Assembly (NCBI RefSeq): GCF_014698965.1
Contig: NZ_JACXAE010000049.1
Location: 1-64,000 of the forward strand
Reading direction: 5' to 3'
DNA length: 64,000 nucleotides
From: Iningainema tapete BLCC-T55
GTDB taxonomy: Bacteria > Cyanobacteriota > Cyanobacteriia > Cyanobacteriales > Nostocaceae
The notes beneath the pieces are model-generated. The model was not told where the DNA came from. It worked only from the letters and a program-made list of their open reading frames with translations, and did not search any database. Below are positions 1 through 9,300 of this stretch, piece after piece (the stretch's first letter is position 1; each line of letters opens with the position of its first letter). The translations under genes and the position numbers were made by a program.

Positions 1-107
1 AGCAATCTGGCTTAAAGTCACGGAAAAATTTCTTTTATATATTAGATAAACTTATCACCAATTAATCTGAAGACCCTATGGGCTTAAGGATGATGCTGGA
101 TTGACAA

Positions 108-809
108 TCATAATGAGCTTAACTGGTAAGTACCGATAATTTTCCTAGTTTTATGACTACAAATAGAATTACACGTAATTAGGTGTACTGTTTTTATATG
201 AGTTGCTCCAATATAAATTTTCTCCAAGTCTTTGACTTTATTCTGAAATGATATGCTGGGAGCATGGGTGAATCGGCACAATGTTATGTTACCAAAAAAT
301 ATAGTATCTGAAAAATACTTCTTGTTATCTGGTACACCAATTTCTCGTAATCCAGAATCTAGAGCTAGAACTAAATCTTTCAATGCTTCATTGCAGTAAC
401 CTATTAGAGAAACACTTGTTGGAAACAAAATCAAATCTTCAAAAGTAAAAGTTAAAAATCTGAAAGTAGGAATTAGTTCGGCAAATAATTGGTTCACCTT
501 AACCACATCTGATTCATCAAAAAGAGGCGGCTTATGCACAGTTCGTACATTTTTAATAGTCAAGTGTAGTAACTCATGAGAGTAGTAGAAGTGATCTGGT
601 TCTATGTTTCTCAATGGTTTAATAATTTTTTCTAATATTGCTTCTCCAATATTTTCTGGTATGAAAGCTACTGATGTTAGACAGGTTTCGTCATCGTTTT
701 CGTAATCACGTCGCATCTCAACAAAACTAGCATTGCCTTGCCCTTTCTGAAGGCTACCTTTGATCTGCTGTATAACTTCTTTTTGACAAGTGACATAATC
801 ATTGTTCAT
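108..809 (-). CDS. 2H phosphoesterase-like protein (2'-5' RNA ligase superfamily)
   Basis: A 233-residue soluble protein. Residues from about 45 to the C-terminus fit the two-lobed 2H phosphoesterase fold (LigT, cyclic phosphodiesterases), whose members hydrolyse or form 2',3'-cyclic and 2',5' phosphodiesters using two HxT/S motifs. The first motif is clear (HLTI, His82, Thr84). The matching place in the second lobe reads GNITLCR (Asn174, Thr176), so the second catalytic histidine appears replaced by asparagine. If so, the protein may bind rather than cleave its ligand. No operon partner is visible, and the gene is divergent from the next one. The ATG at 809 opens the frame and is the natural start. 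The superfamily call is by pattern only; the exact substrate is unknown. Confidence 0.6.
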   Translation of the reverse strand: MNNDYVTCQKEVIQQIKGSLQKGQGNASFVEMRRDYENDDETCLTSVAFIPENIGEAILEKIIKPLRNIEPDHFYYSHELLHLTIKNVRTVHKPPLFDESDVVKVNQLFAELIPTFRFLTFTFEDLILFPTSVSLIGYCNEALKDLVLALDSGLREIGVPDNKKYFSDTIFFGNITLCRFTHAPSISFQNKVKDLEKIYIGATHIKTVHLITCNSICSHKTRKIIGTYQLSSL

Positions 810-918
810 AGTTAAGTACTTACTCCTATGATGGAAAATATATTCAGTTTGTGTCCAACGGAACTGTTATTCGGAGATAATTACTTTTATATAAAGCAGC
901 CTGCGTGGATAACCTACC

Positions 919-3495
919 ATGACATCTCCAGAAATTGTCATCTGGCTACAAGAACGTACAGCTTTGGGAATTCTGTCACCTGAAGTGTTGGATGCGATCG
1001 CCTCTGTGATTGAAGAGCAAGTTGTACCAGCTCACCACACCTTAGTGACTGAAGGCACACCGCCAGAAGCGCTATACATTATACAACAAGGTCAAATAGA
1101 AAGCAACAGTAGCAATAATAACCCAGCTTTAGCTGTAGGATTCCTTCCTGGAGCAGTCATTAACCTACAAGAATTACTGTTAGATGAAGTTGCTGGGCGC
1201 ACAATTACTACGGTAAGAGAATGCCACTTGTTAGTTGTACCTGCTGCTAAATTTCGGGAAATAGCCGAACAACACCCGGAAATTGCTCAAGCTGTTTCCC
1301 GCCAAATGGCTCAAGAATTAGCTCAACTCTCATCAGCCCTCACTTACGAACAAGAACGTTCCGTAGCTTTGCGCCCTTATTTAGTCACCAAAGCGCAACG
1401 GGGAATTGTGGGCACAAGTCGCTATGCAGTGCGATTGCGAGAAGAAATTAGAAAAGCTGCGGGAGAACGTAAATCTGTACTCATTTTTGGCGAACCGGGT
1501 TTAGAAAAAGATAATATAGCAGCCCTAATTCATTACGGCTCTGCTTATCGAAGAGAACCAATTATTAAAATTAACTGTGGTATTCTTCAGACAAGTGGCG
1601 CAGATTTGTTTGGACGTTTTGGCGGTAAACCAGGATTGTTAGAATGGCTGGGGGAAGGCACTCTAGTACTCAACAACATTCAGGAAACACCACCAGAATT
1701 GTTGCCAGCGTTGGCTGAGTTGATCAAAACGAATACTTATACCCCTGTAAATCGTTCAGGAGAAGCAAACGTTGAATCTCGTGTTAGTAAAGCCCGCATA
1801 TTGATAATATCAGAAAAAAACCAACCGCAAATTGAGCGTGCTGTTGGGCATGTAATCAAAGTGCCACCGTTACGGGTACGCAAAGCTGATATTAAAGCGC
1901 AGGTAGAATATTACATTAGTTTGTACACCAGGTCAAGAGGTGTTGCGAAACCTAAAGTGACGGCAGAAGCTTTGCGCCGCTTGCAATCTTATGATTTTCC
2001 TGGTAACATCAGAGAATTGCAAAATCTGGTGGAACGAGCAATTGTTCAAGCTGGAGAGGCAAGAGAACTTACAGAAGAAATTTTCTGGTCAGCAGAAACT
2101 AAGAAAAAGCAATTTCGCGTCAATCTTTTAAATGCTTATCCTAGTCTGCGGCGATTTCTACGTAGTGATTGGTGGCCTGACAGGATCAACTATGGCTTTA
2201 CTTTAACTGCCTTTGCCTTTATTATTGGGGTACTATTTCTAGGTCCACAAACACGCGATCGCAATTTCGCTTTAAATCTATTCTGGGCTTGGTGGTGGCC
2301 TTTTTTCCTACTAGCGTTTCCCTTTTTAGGGCGCGTCTGGTGCGCAGTTTGTCCCTTCATGATTTACGGCGAAGTCACCCAAAAGTTATCTCTATGGCTA
2401 TTTCCTCGACAACTCAAGGGTTGGCCCAGACATCAAGCAGAAAAATGGGGTGGCTGGTTTCTATTTGGACTATTTACACTGATTTTCTTGTGGGAAGAAC
2501 TTTGGAACTTAGAAAATACAGCTTACCTGTCTGCTTGTTTACTGCTATTAATTACCGCCGGGGCAATGATTTTCTCAGCTATTTTTGAACGGCGGTTTTG
2601 GTGTCGATACCTCTGCCCGATTGGTGGGATGAATGGTTTATTTGCTAAACTATCCATGACAGAACTACGAGCGCAACAAGGTATCTGTTCTGCCAGTTGT
2701 ACCACATATCAATGTTACAAGGGTGGACCGCAAAAAGGCGAGGGGATGGAAACTTTAGGATGTCCTTTGTACTCTCACCCGGCACAGTTAGAAGATAATA
2801 GAGACTGCGTGCTGTGTATGACTTGTCTCAAAGCTTGTCCCCATCGTTCCGTTGAGTTTAATTTACGTCCCCCTGGAATTGAATTGTGGACAACTCATGT
2901 AGCTCACACCTATGAGGTAGCACTGTTATTTTTACTATTGGGAGGAGTGTATCTGCATCGTTTATCAGAGTTACAATCTTGGTTGGGATTAAATCTGGAT
3001 TTAACACAGTTTTTGCCTCACTTAGGATTATCACTCTTGGCATTGATTGTTCCTGCCGTTATCTCATTTGCAGCATATGGATTGATGCGGGGTTTTTACT
3101 GGTTGAGTAATAAAATTCAAAATCCGAACCGCCCAGCCCCCCTTGCCAAGGGGGGAGCTAAGCCGCGACGATTCATAGAACTTGCCTATGGTTACTTACC
3201 ATTAGTTTTGGGAGGTAACTTGGCTCACTATCTTAGATTGGGTTTGGGAGAAGGAGGACGAATTCTTCCTGTAGCTTTTGCTACTTTTGGTTTCTCTGGT
3301 GAACAGTTGCCTGTGGTGGTGGCGCATCCGGCTGTGATTGAATTTTTGCAGGGGAGTACTTTGATTTTTGCAGTACTTTTAAGTATGGTACTAACGCAAA
3401 AGATTGCTCGTCAACCGATGCGTTCGCTGTTGTGGCAACATTTGGCTACAATTGGGTTAGCTGCAAGTTTGTGGGCGATTATAGTATCTAGCTAA
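919..3495 (+). CDS. CRP-like sensor / degenerate sigma-54-type AAA / NapH-like polyferredoxin membrane fusion
   Basis: An 858-residue three-part protein. Residues ~15-130 resemble a cyclic-nucleotide-binding (CRP/FNR sensor) domain. Residues ~155-390 follow the sigma-54 activator AAA fold: GEPGLEKD at ~191 in place of GExGTGKE, GTLVLNNI in place of GTLFLDEI, PPLRVRKADI, and FPGNIRELQNLVERA at ~360. The Walker B acids are asparagines and no GAFTGA loop is seen, so ATP hydrolysis and sigma-54 contact are unlikely. From ~410 on it is a NapH/NosR/CcoG-like membrane electron-transfer module: several hydrophobic helices, WCAVCP (~475), a second CxxxCP, then a CxxCxxCxxxCP ferredoxin cluster near 630, and more helices to the end. 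By inference it couples a signal-sensing front end to membrane redox chemistry. No terminal DNA-binding helix-turn-helix is visible. Starts at ATG 919. Confidence 0.75.
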   Translation: MTSPEIVIWLQERTALGILSPEVLDAIASVIEEQVVPAHHTLVTEGTPPEALYIIQQGQIESNSSNNNPALAVGFLPGAVINLQELLLDEVAGRTITTVRECHLLVVPAAKFREIAEQHPEIAQAVSRQMAQELAQLSSALTYEQERSVALRPYLVTKAQRGIVGTSRYAVRLREEIRKAAGERKSVLIFGEPGLEKDNIAALIHYGSAYRREPIIKINCGILQTSGADLFGRFGGKPGLLEWLGEGTLVLNNIQETPPELLPALAELIKTNTYTPVNRSGEANVESRVSKARILIISEKNQPQIERAVGHVIKVPPLRVRKADIKAQVEYYISLYTRSRGVAKPKVTAEALRRLQSYDFPGNIRELQNLVERAIVQAGEARELTEEIFWSAETKKKQFRVNLLNAYPSLRRFLRSDWWPDRINYGFTLTAFAFIIGVLFLGPQTRDRNFALNLFWAWWWPFFLLAFPFLGRVWCAVCPFMIYGEVTQKLSLWLFPRQLKGWPRHQAEKWGGWFLFGLFTLIFLWEELWNLENTAYLSACLLLLITAGAMIFSAIFERRFWCRYLCPIGGMNGLFAKLSMTELRAQQGICSASCTTYQCYKGGPQKGEGMETLGCPLYSHPAQLEDNRDCVLCMTCLKACPHRSVEFNLRPPGIELWTTHVAHTYEVALLFLLLGGVYLHRLSELQSWLGLNLDLTQFLPHLGLSLLALIVPAVISFAAYGLMRGFYWLSNKIQNPNRPAPLAKGGAKPRRFIELAYGYLPLVLGGNLAHYLRLGLGEGGRILPVAFATFGFSGEQLPVVVAHPAVIEFLQGSTLIFAVLLSMVLTQKIARQPMRSLLWQHLATIGLAASLWAIIVSS
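3133..3158. repeat. C-run/G-run palindrome inserted in frame in a coding region
   Basis: Two 9-base arms (CCCCCCTTG at 3137-3145 and CAAGGGGGG at 3147-3155) flank one base. Such palindromes are common intergenic repeats in filamentous cyanobacteria. Here it sits inside the membrane fusion gene and encodes a short hydrophilic stretch (PAPLAKGGAK) between hydrophobic helices without breaking the frame. Confidence 0.6.
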
Positions 3496-3551
3496 TGGTA
3501 AAAAACAACTAGCTATTAACAATCAGCTATCAACAATTAACAATTAGCAAT

Positions 3552-4733
3552 ATGTCAAGCTTTTTACAACCACCACGTTTACGTATCGGTGAGGATGGCG
3601 AAGAAGAACGACGCGCCACTTGGCTAGAACTTTTTTATGATTTGGTGTTTGTGGTTGCAGTTTCTCAACTTGCTCACAATCTTCACGATCATGTTTCTCT
3701 CTCAGGAGTGTTAGGATTTGTAGCTCTTTTTATACCAGTGTGGTGGTCTTGGATTGGCAGCACATTCTATGCTAACCGTTTTGATAGTGACGACGTAGGA
3801 CATCGGCTGCTAACTGGTTTACAAATGCTTGCCATTGCTGCGTTAGCTGTCAATGTCCATCACGGTTTAAGCGCAAGTTCTGCTGGCTTCGCCCTTTCTT
3901 ATGCTTTCGGTCGCGCTCTGCTTGTGGTAGAATATATTCGAGCAGGGCGTCACATTGCCAAAGCACGTCCTCTGACAAATCGTTACGCAACAGGTTTTGC
4001 GATCGCTGCTTCCTTCTGGCTAATCTCAATATTTGTACCGATGCCTTGGCGTTTCGTATTTTGGACATTGGGGCTCCTTGTTGATTTTGCCACACCTTTG
4101 ACAGCACGTAAGTTAATGCTAGAACTACCCCCTCACGCTTCCCATTTGCCGGAGCGTTTTGGGTTGTTTACCATGATTGTACTAGGAGAAGCAATTATCG
4201 CCGTTGTCGATGGTGTCTCTGAGCAAAAATGGGATATTTTAACCGTGATTTCCGCTATATTCGGTCTAACTATCGCTTTTAGCTTATGGTGGGTATACTT
4301 TGACAATCTTGGTGGTACACCTATTCAAAGGGCGCGAACAGAAGGAAGAGCAGTAATTGCTAATATCTGGCTATATACTCATCTACCTCTAGTGATGGGC
4401 ATTGCTGCTACCGGTGTTGCTGTGGAACTGGTACTATTGAGTAAGCCAATGCTAGCCCTACCCGATGCAATACGGTGGCTACTTTGTGGCTCTGTAGCAT
4501 TGTGCTTCCTAACTTTAGGTATTCTCCATCGCATTGGGGTAATTCGCTACTGTAAAATTCGCACTAAGTTTCGCGTTGCGGCGGCGATTGTTTTGCCGTT
4601 GATTGCTTTATTTGGTAAAGGTTTGTTACCAGTTATGGTGATTGGGCTGGTAGCTGTAGTTGGTGCTGTACAAGTAGTTCAAGATTTGCTCCAAAGTCGT
4701 CCAACTACCCGCTTAGTAGATCCAGAAATATAA
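3552..4733 (+). CDS. ltrA: Low temperature requirement protein A (LtrA) family membrane protein
   Basis: A 393-residue polytopic membrane protein with about ten hydrophobic helices. The N-terminal signature EERRATWLELFYDLVFVVAVSQLAH, with its Glu/Asp pair in the first helix, is diagnostic of the LtrA family, as is the later FGLFTMIVLGEAIIAV segment. LtrA was named from a Listeria mutant unable to grow in the cold; its biochemical function is not established. It begins 56 bases after the preceding gene on the same strand, so co-transcription is possible. The start is ATG 3552; the C-terminus is intact (RLVDPEI). Confidence 0.9.
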   Translation: MSSFLQPPRLRIGEDGEEERRATWLELFYDLVFVVAVSQLAHNLHDHVSLSGVLGFVALFIPVWWSWIGSTFYANRFDSDDVGHRLLTGLQMLAIAALAVNVHHGLSASSAGFALSYAFGRALLVVEYIRAGRHIAKARPLTNRYATGFAIAASFWLISIFVPMPWRFVFWTLGLLVDFATPLTARKLMLELPPHASHLPERFGLFTMIVLGEAIIAVVDGVSEQKWDILTVISAIFGLTIAFSLWWVYFDNLGGTPIQRARTEGRAVIANIWLYTHLPLVMGIAATGVAVELVLLSKPMLALPDAIRWLLCGSVALCFLTLGILHRIGVIRYCKIRTKFRVAAAIVLPLIALFGKGLLPVMVIGLVAVVGAVQVVQDLLQSRPTTRLVDPEI

Positions 4734-4806
4734 ACCAATTGGTGTGTTAGGTTTGTAGATTAATGGTTCTCTTAAGTGATGTATCCTGAATTGGCAGCCG
4801 TATTGT

Positions 4807-5545
4807 TCACTTGACTGTAAGCCCGAACCGTTCATGGAGAAAACAAGTACTCAACAGCTTCATCAAGACAATATCTAGGAAAATGTGTTGGTTGTTATCC
4901 ATTTCAGGCAATTTGTCAAGTAGTGCAATTACTTTTGCTTGGTCGTATAATGGTACTGATGCCATAACTGAACCTCGCATCGTATCCTGAATCAATTCGT
5001 TAAACGACTCATTGAGTCTCTGACCTGGCGGCGGGGCAACATACGGATGTTTCTGGCGACGGTAAACAGTATCCGTTAAGAAAGGCTTTGCTGCTTCTCG
5101 TAGCACATATTTTTCAGTCATGCCACGAATTTTCATGGAAACGGAGATTATTTCTTTCATCCCACAGCACAAAGGCAAATTCACCCCGCAAATGCTGCAA
5201 GCATTGTGTTCCAAACTCATCGTAGAGATGAAGAGCTATTTCACTATCAGAATGGGTACGAAGTCGCTAACCTCGTTGTTTCAATTCATCCTGTATTCGT
5301 TTAAAATCATAAAACTCGCCATTGACAACAATGTGTAAATTCTCTTGTTCGTTAGAAATCGGCTGATCCCCTGTTGTTAGATCAATGATGCTGAGTCGGG
5401 TGTGACCCAACCCAACTCGTCGATGGGGAGCAATCCAACACTTTTGTCCGTCTGGTCCTCAATGATGTAAAGTCTGGGTTGCCCGTTTCAACGATTCTTC
5501 TGAAATGGCTCCGTTTTTTGCGAAAAATCCGACAATTCCACACAT
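4807..5545 (-). pseudogene. asnB: Asparagine synthetase (AsnB) pseudogene, internally deleted
   Basis: Reading from ATG 5545 the frame encodes MCGIVGFF, with the catalytic Cys2 of the class II glutamine amidotransferase domain, and continues to THHRGPDG, where the Arg codon is now TGA (CGA to TGA). The frame resumes with recognisable glutaminase sequence (GHTRLSIIDLTTGDQP, NGEFYDFKRI), is stopped a second time at a TAG in place of a Tyr codon, and continues to [10 protein letters not shown]. It then jumps, in a different frame, directly to the extreme C-terminus of the synthetase domain ([18 protein letters not shown]). Most of the ATP-binding synthetase domain is deleted. Two nonsense changes plus a deletion/frameshift make loss of function certain. 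It lies in line with and downstream of the thioesterase and PKS genes, so it was probably the last gene of that cluster. Confidence 0.88.
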
Positions 5546-5578
5546 CAATCTACTGTTCCTTGATCAAATATAGACAAA

Positions 5579-6352
5579 TCAGTTTATTTTATTGATACTT
5601 TGCTGTAGTTCTTGAGAAAGAAACTGTAGCACAAGTGATTGGGCAGAGTGAATGAAGAAATGATCTCCCTTGAACATCTGCAGTGAGAATGCAGCATTTG
5701 TTTGCTCTTGCCAACCTTGGAGTTCTGAGCCACTGACTTCTGAATCCTGTAAGCCACCAAAAGCAGTAATAGGACAGTTAAGTGGTGGCTCTGCAGTGTA
5801 GACATAGGTTTCCGCTACCGCAAAATCTGCCCGTAAGACAGGAATAATCAGTAGCTGCATCAGTTCAGTATTCTCCAGCACTGCTTTGGGTGTAGCATTA
5901 AGGCTCCGCAGTTTCTCTATGAACTCCGGTTCGTTGAGAGTGTGGATGGATCGATCTGGATCGGGAATCTGCGGAGCCCCCTGACCGGAAACAAACAAGT
6001 GTATTGGTTCCAGACTATACTGTTTGCGGAGTAGACGGGCAAGCTCAAAACAGACAAGCGCCCCCATACTGTGACCAAAGAAAGCGAATGGTTTGTCTAA
6101 ATGTGGAAGGAGAGCAGGAGCGAGCGCACTGACAAGAGGTTCTAACTGCGAGAATGGGGCTATCCCGATCTGGGTTCCCCTTCCAGGTAGTTCAATGGGA
6201 CAAACTTCGATACTCTTGGGTAGACTGTTGAACCACGAGCGAAAAATGAGAGATCTACCTCCTGCGTAGGGAAAGCAAAATAAACGCATTGAAGCCTGAG
6301 GATTAGGGTAAGGACAGGTAACGCAGGAGTTATACATCTGTGAGGTTTGCAT
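5579..6352 (-). CDS. Type II thioesterase of the NRPS/PKS cluster
   Basis: 257 residues with an alpha/beta hydrolase fold of the GrsT/TEII type. FCFPYAGGRSLIFRSW near residue 25 and ELPGRGTQ are family signatures. The nucleophile elbow is FGHSMGALVCFELA (Ser in GHSMG, residue ~95), and a late GDHFFIH supplies the catalytic histidine. Type II thioesterases hydrolyse stalled or wrongly primed acyl groups from carrier proteins. As neither synthase has a terminal TE domain, this enzyme may also release the product here (inference). It starts only 17 bases after the stop of the PKS gene on the same strand, so it is almost certainly co-transcribed. ATG at 6352. Confidence 0.9.
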   Translation of the reverse strand: MQTSQMYNSCVTCPYPNPQASMRLFCFPYAGGRSLIFRSWFNSLPKSIEVCPIELPGRGTQIGIAPFSQLEPLVSALAPALLPHLDKPFAFFGHSMGALVCFELARLLRKQYSLEPIHLFVSGQGAPQIPDPDRSIHTLNEPEFIEKLRSLNATPKAVLENTELMQLLIIPVLRADFAVAETYVYTAEPPLNCPITAFGGLQDSEVSGSELQGWQEQTNAAFSLQMFKGDHFFIHSAQSLVLQFLSQELQQSINKIN

Positions 6353-6369
6353 AATCAGACTTTTAAATT

Positions 6370-9300
6370 TTATGGTTGCATACTCTTCGCCAATGCTAAT
6401 TCCTCAAGCATTAGCTCTGCTAGTTGAGAAATGCTCGGACCTTGCATTATTGACATTATCGACAAGTTCAGTTCTGTCTCCTTATTGAGCCAACTCCTTA
6501 GTTCGATCGCCATTAGCGAGTCAAGTCCCAGACTGGTCAGCGATTCCGCGATGTCTAACCTAGAGGTAGAAAATCCGAGTATCTTGGCTACTTGTTCTGT
6601 AATGCGAAACTCCAACAACTGTTGACGCTCAGCAGGAGGAGCCGACACGAGGGTGTCTCGGAGCGAATTTGTTTTGCTCTCCTGTTTTGTTTCTTCCACA
6701 GACAAAGAACGCACTCCTTGAATTTCTACCTGGAAATCTGTGAAGAACCGCGAGTTGGTCGATTGTTCTGACAAATAACGCGACCAGTTGATGGACGAAA
6801 CCCCTACTTGTACAGGGGAATTCCATAACAACTGTTCTAGTGCTTGCAATGCTTGTTGAGGAGCCATGCTCTCCTCTCCTTTGAGCTTGAGACGATCGAG
6901 TAATTGGCCTCGAGCCGCCATTCCTATCTCACCCCAATTTCCCCAGTTGATGCTCGTGGCTGGTAATCCCTGTGCCCGACGATAAAAGGCCAAGGCATTT
7001 AGAAAAGTATTGGCTGCACAGTAGTTGGCTTGACCGGCAGAGCCTAACATAGCGGCTGTGGAAGAAAACAGCACAAAGAAGTCTATTGGCAGATTTTGGG
7101 TTAATGCGTGTAGATTCCACGCCCCTTGTACTTTCGGAGCCATCGCTCGCCTAAAGCGCTGCCAATCAAGCTGCTGTATTATGCCATCATCCAGAACGCC
7201 TGCGGTGTGGATAATTCCCCGCAGGGGCAAAGCCGATTGCTCAATCACAGCCAGCACTCGGGCTAGTTGCTCGTAGTTGCATACATCAGCCTGGGCTACG
7301 ACTACCGTAGCACCAAAAAGTTCTAACTCTTTTAACTGACTGTTGACCTCGTCGTTCGGCTGTGACCGCCCTAACAGCACCAAATGCCGGGCACCACGTT
7401 CCACCATCCACCGAGCTACTGCTAAACCCAGATCCCCTAAGCCACCAGTAATCAGATAGCTGCTATCCCTACCGAAGCTGACATTAGGGCTAGTAGAATC
7501 ATCGCTGTTGATCTGGTCAGGGCGTACCAGTCTGGCAACATAACGAGTTTGATTCCGAAAAGCGACTTGGTCTTCTGTATCGTCTGACCAAATTTCCGCA
7601 AATAGGGTTGATGCCTCATCCCCTGTTGCTTCTGGGTCTAAATCTATTATCCCACAGTTGAGTTCGGGATGTTCCAGACGGATTGCTTTGTGCATTCCCC
7701 ACATGGGAGATTGAGCCACTCCTGGAAGATGGTAACTGTTCACTGCTTGCGCTCCTTTTGTCACTAACCACAGGCGAGGAGGTTGAGACAATTTCTTAAG
7801 TAGCGCTTGGACTAAGTGCAACGTACTGCCACAACCTTTCAACGAGGCTACTTCTAAGTCGGCTGTTGTTGGGGCAGAAGCTGCATCTAAACTCCAGCAG
7901 TGTACCACAGAGTGCAACTCAGGTATAGCCTCCAGTAGCTGCTCAAAGTGTTCTGGACTAGCTGGGTTTATCCTGAATTCAAATGGGGCTATCTGTTCGT
8001 ACTCCTTGCCTGGAAAAACTAGGGTACAAACCTCTCCTTGGGAACGAAGGAGTTTACCGAATTGCTGACCGACGCCTTGACTATCAGCCATCAGTAGCCA
8101 GTTCTTCGGTATGGCGTTCTGGGGCAACGCTTCCGCTTGTGCTACAATCACTGCCGTTTGTGGTAAGTTTCTTATTTGATCGCATAGAGCTACATCATTA
8201 AGAGAAACATTCGCAGCTTGTTGAAACCCAACTTCCTGTAACAGAGTCTGCCACTGGTTTGCACTCATCAAGAGGTAGTTGGGGCGCAATTCGCGATCGC
8301 TAAACTTCCACCACCCTTGTGTTAACCCAAATGTCAAATCCATCCAACGTGCGGGAGCAGTATGTTCCACCAGCACTAGTATTCCGCCAGGAACCAGCAA
8401 CTGCTTTACGTGACGCAAAGAGGCACGCAAATCGCTGGTGGCTTCCAGCACGTTCGCCGCCACAATTAGATCGTACTGATGGGGTTCAAATCCTTGCTCA
8501 ATCGGCGCTTTTTCGATATCCAAAACTTGATAGCGCACAAACGGGTAATTTTTAAACCGCGCCTGCGCTTTTGCCGTGAAAAAGGCTCCGATGTCGGTAA
8601 AGACATATTTTGTCCGATCCGCTTTTAGATGCGGCAGGAGATAGGAGGTTGTTGCCCCAGTGCCAGCCCCAATCTCTAAAATCCGCAAGCCCCGTCCTTG
8701 AGGCAAACGCAAGAGAGCTGATAGCACGGTTTCTTGGACTAGGATATTCATCATCCGCGCCGTTGGGGCATCTTGATACAGCTTAGTTAGTGTAGTTGTG
8801 TCTCCTTCAGGAAATAGTAGTTGTAGGGGGTTGCACTCTCCTCGAAGTACCTCAGCAAGTCTTGGTCCGCAAAGTAAGAGCAGGGTTATCTCGGCTTCTG
8901 CCTCTGGGTAGTACACTGAGGCAGAAGCCGACTGCGGGTTTTGAATTTCGGGAGTAGAAACCACTTCCCAATGCTCATTGATGCGTTTGAGTATCCCAAC
9001 TTCAACTAATATATCTAGCAAACGCCCAAACAGTTGCTGGTGTTGACCGATCACACCCAACTGTTCGGCTATTTGGGCTGTGGAAAAGCGCTCTTGGCAC
9101 TGAAACTCCCATCCCATTTGTCGGAAGGCCCAAACAATGTAAGCAACGCTCAAAACTTCGAGCCCAGCTAATGCTTCCCCATAAACTGCCAAACTTCGCT
9201 GAGTCATCAACTGAAGTAACCGGGGCAAGAGGTGATCGCGAACTTCTTTTGGAGTGGGCAAATAATTTGGTGGAAGACCATAACTCACTTGAGGTCGCCA

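Noticed and set aside
4807-5220. 137-codon minus-strand frame as an intact small gene
   Set aside because: Its first ~40 residues are an out-of-frame reading of glutaminase-domain DNA. Only the end is asparagine synthetase, so it is part of a pseudogene.
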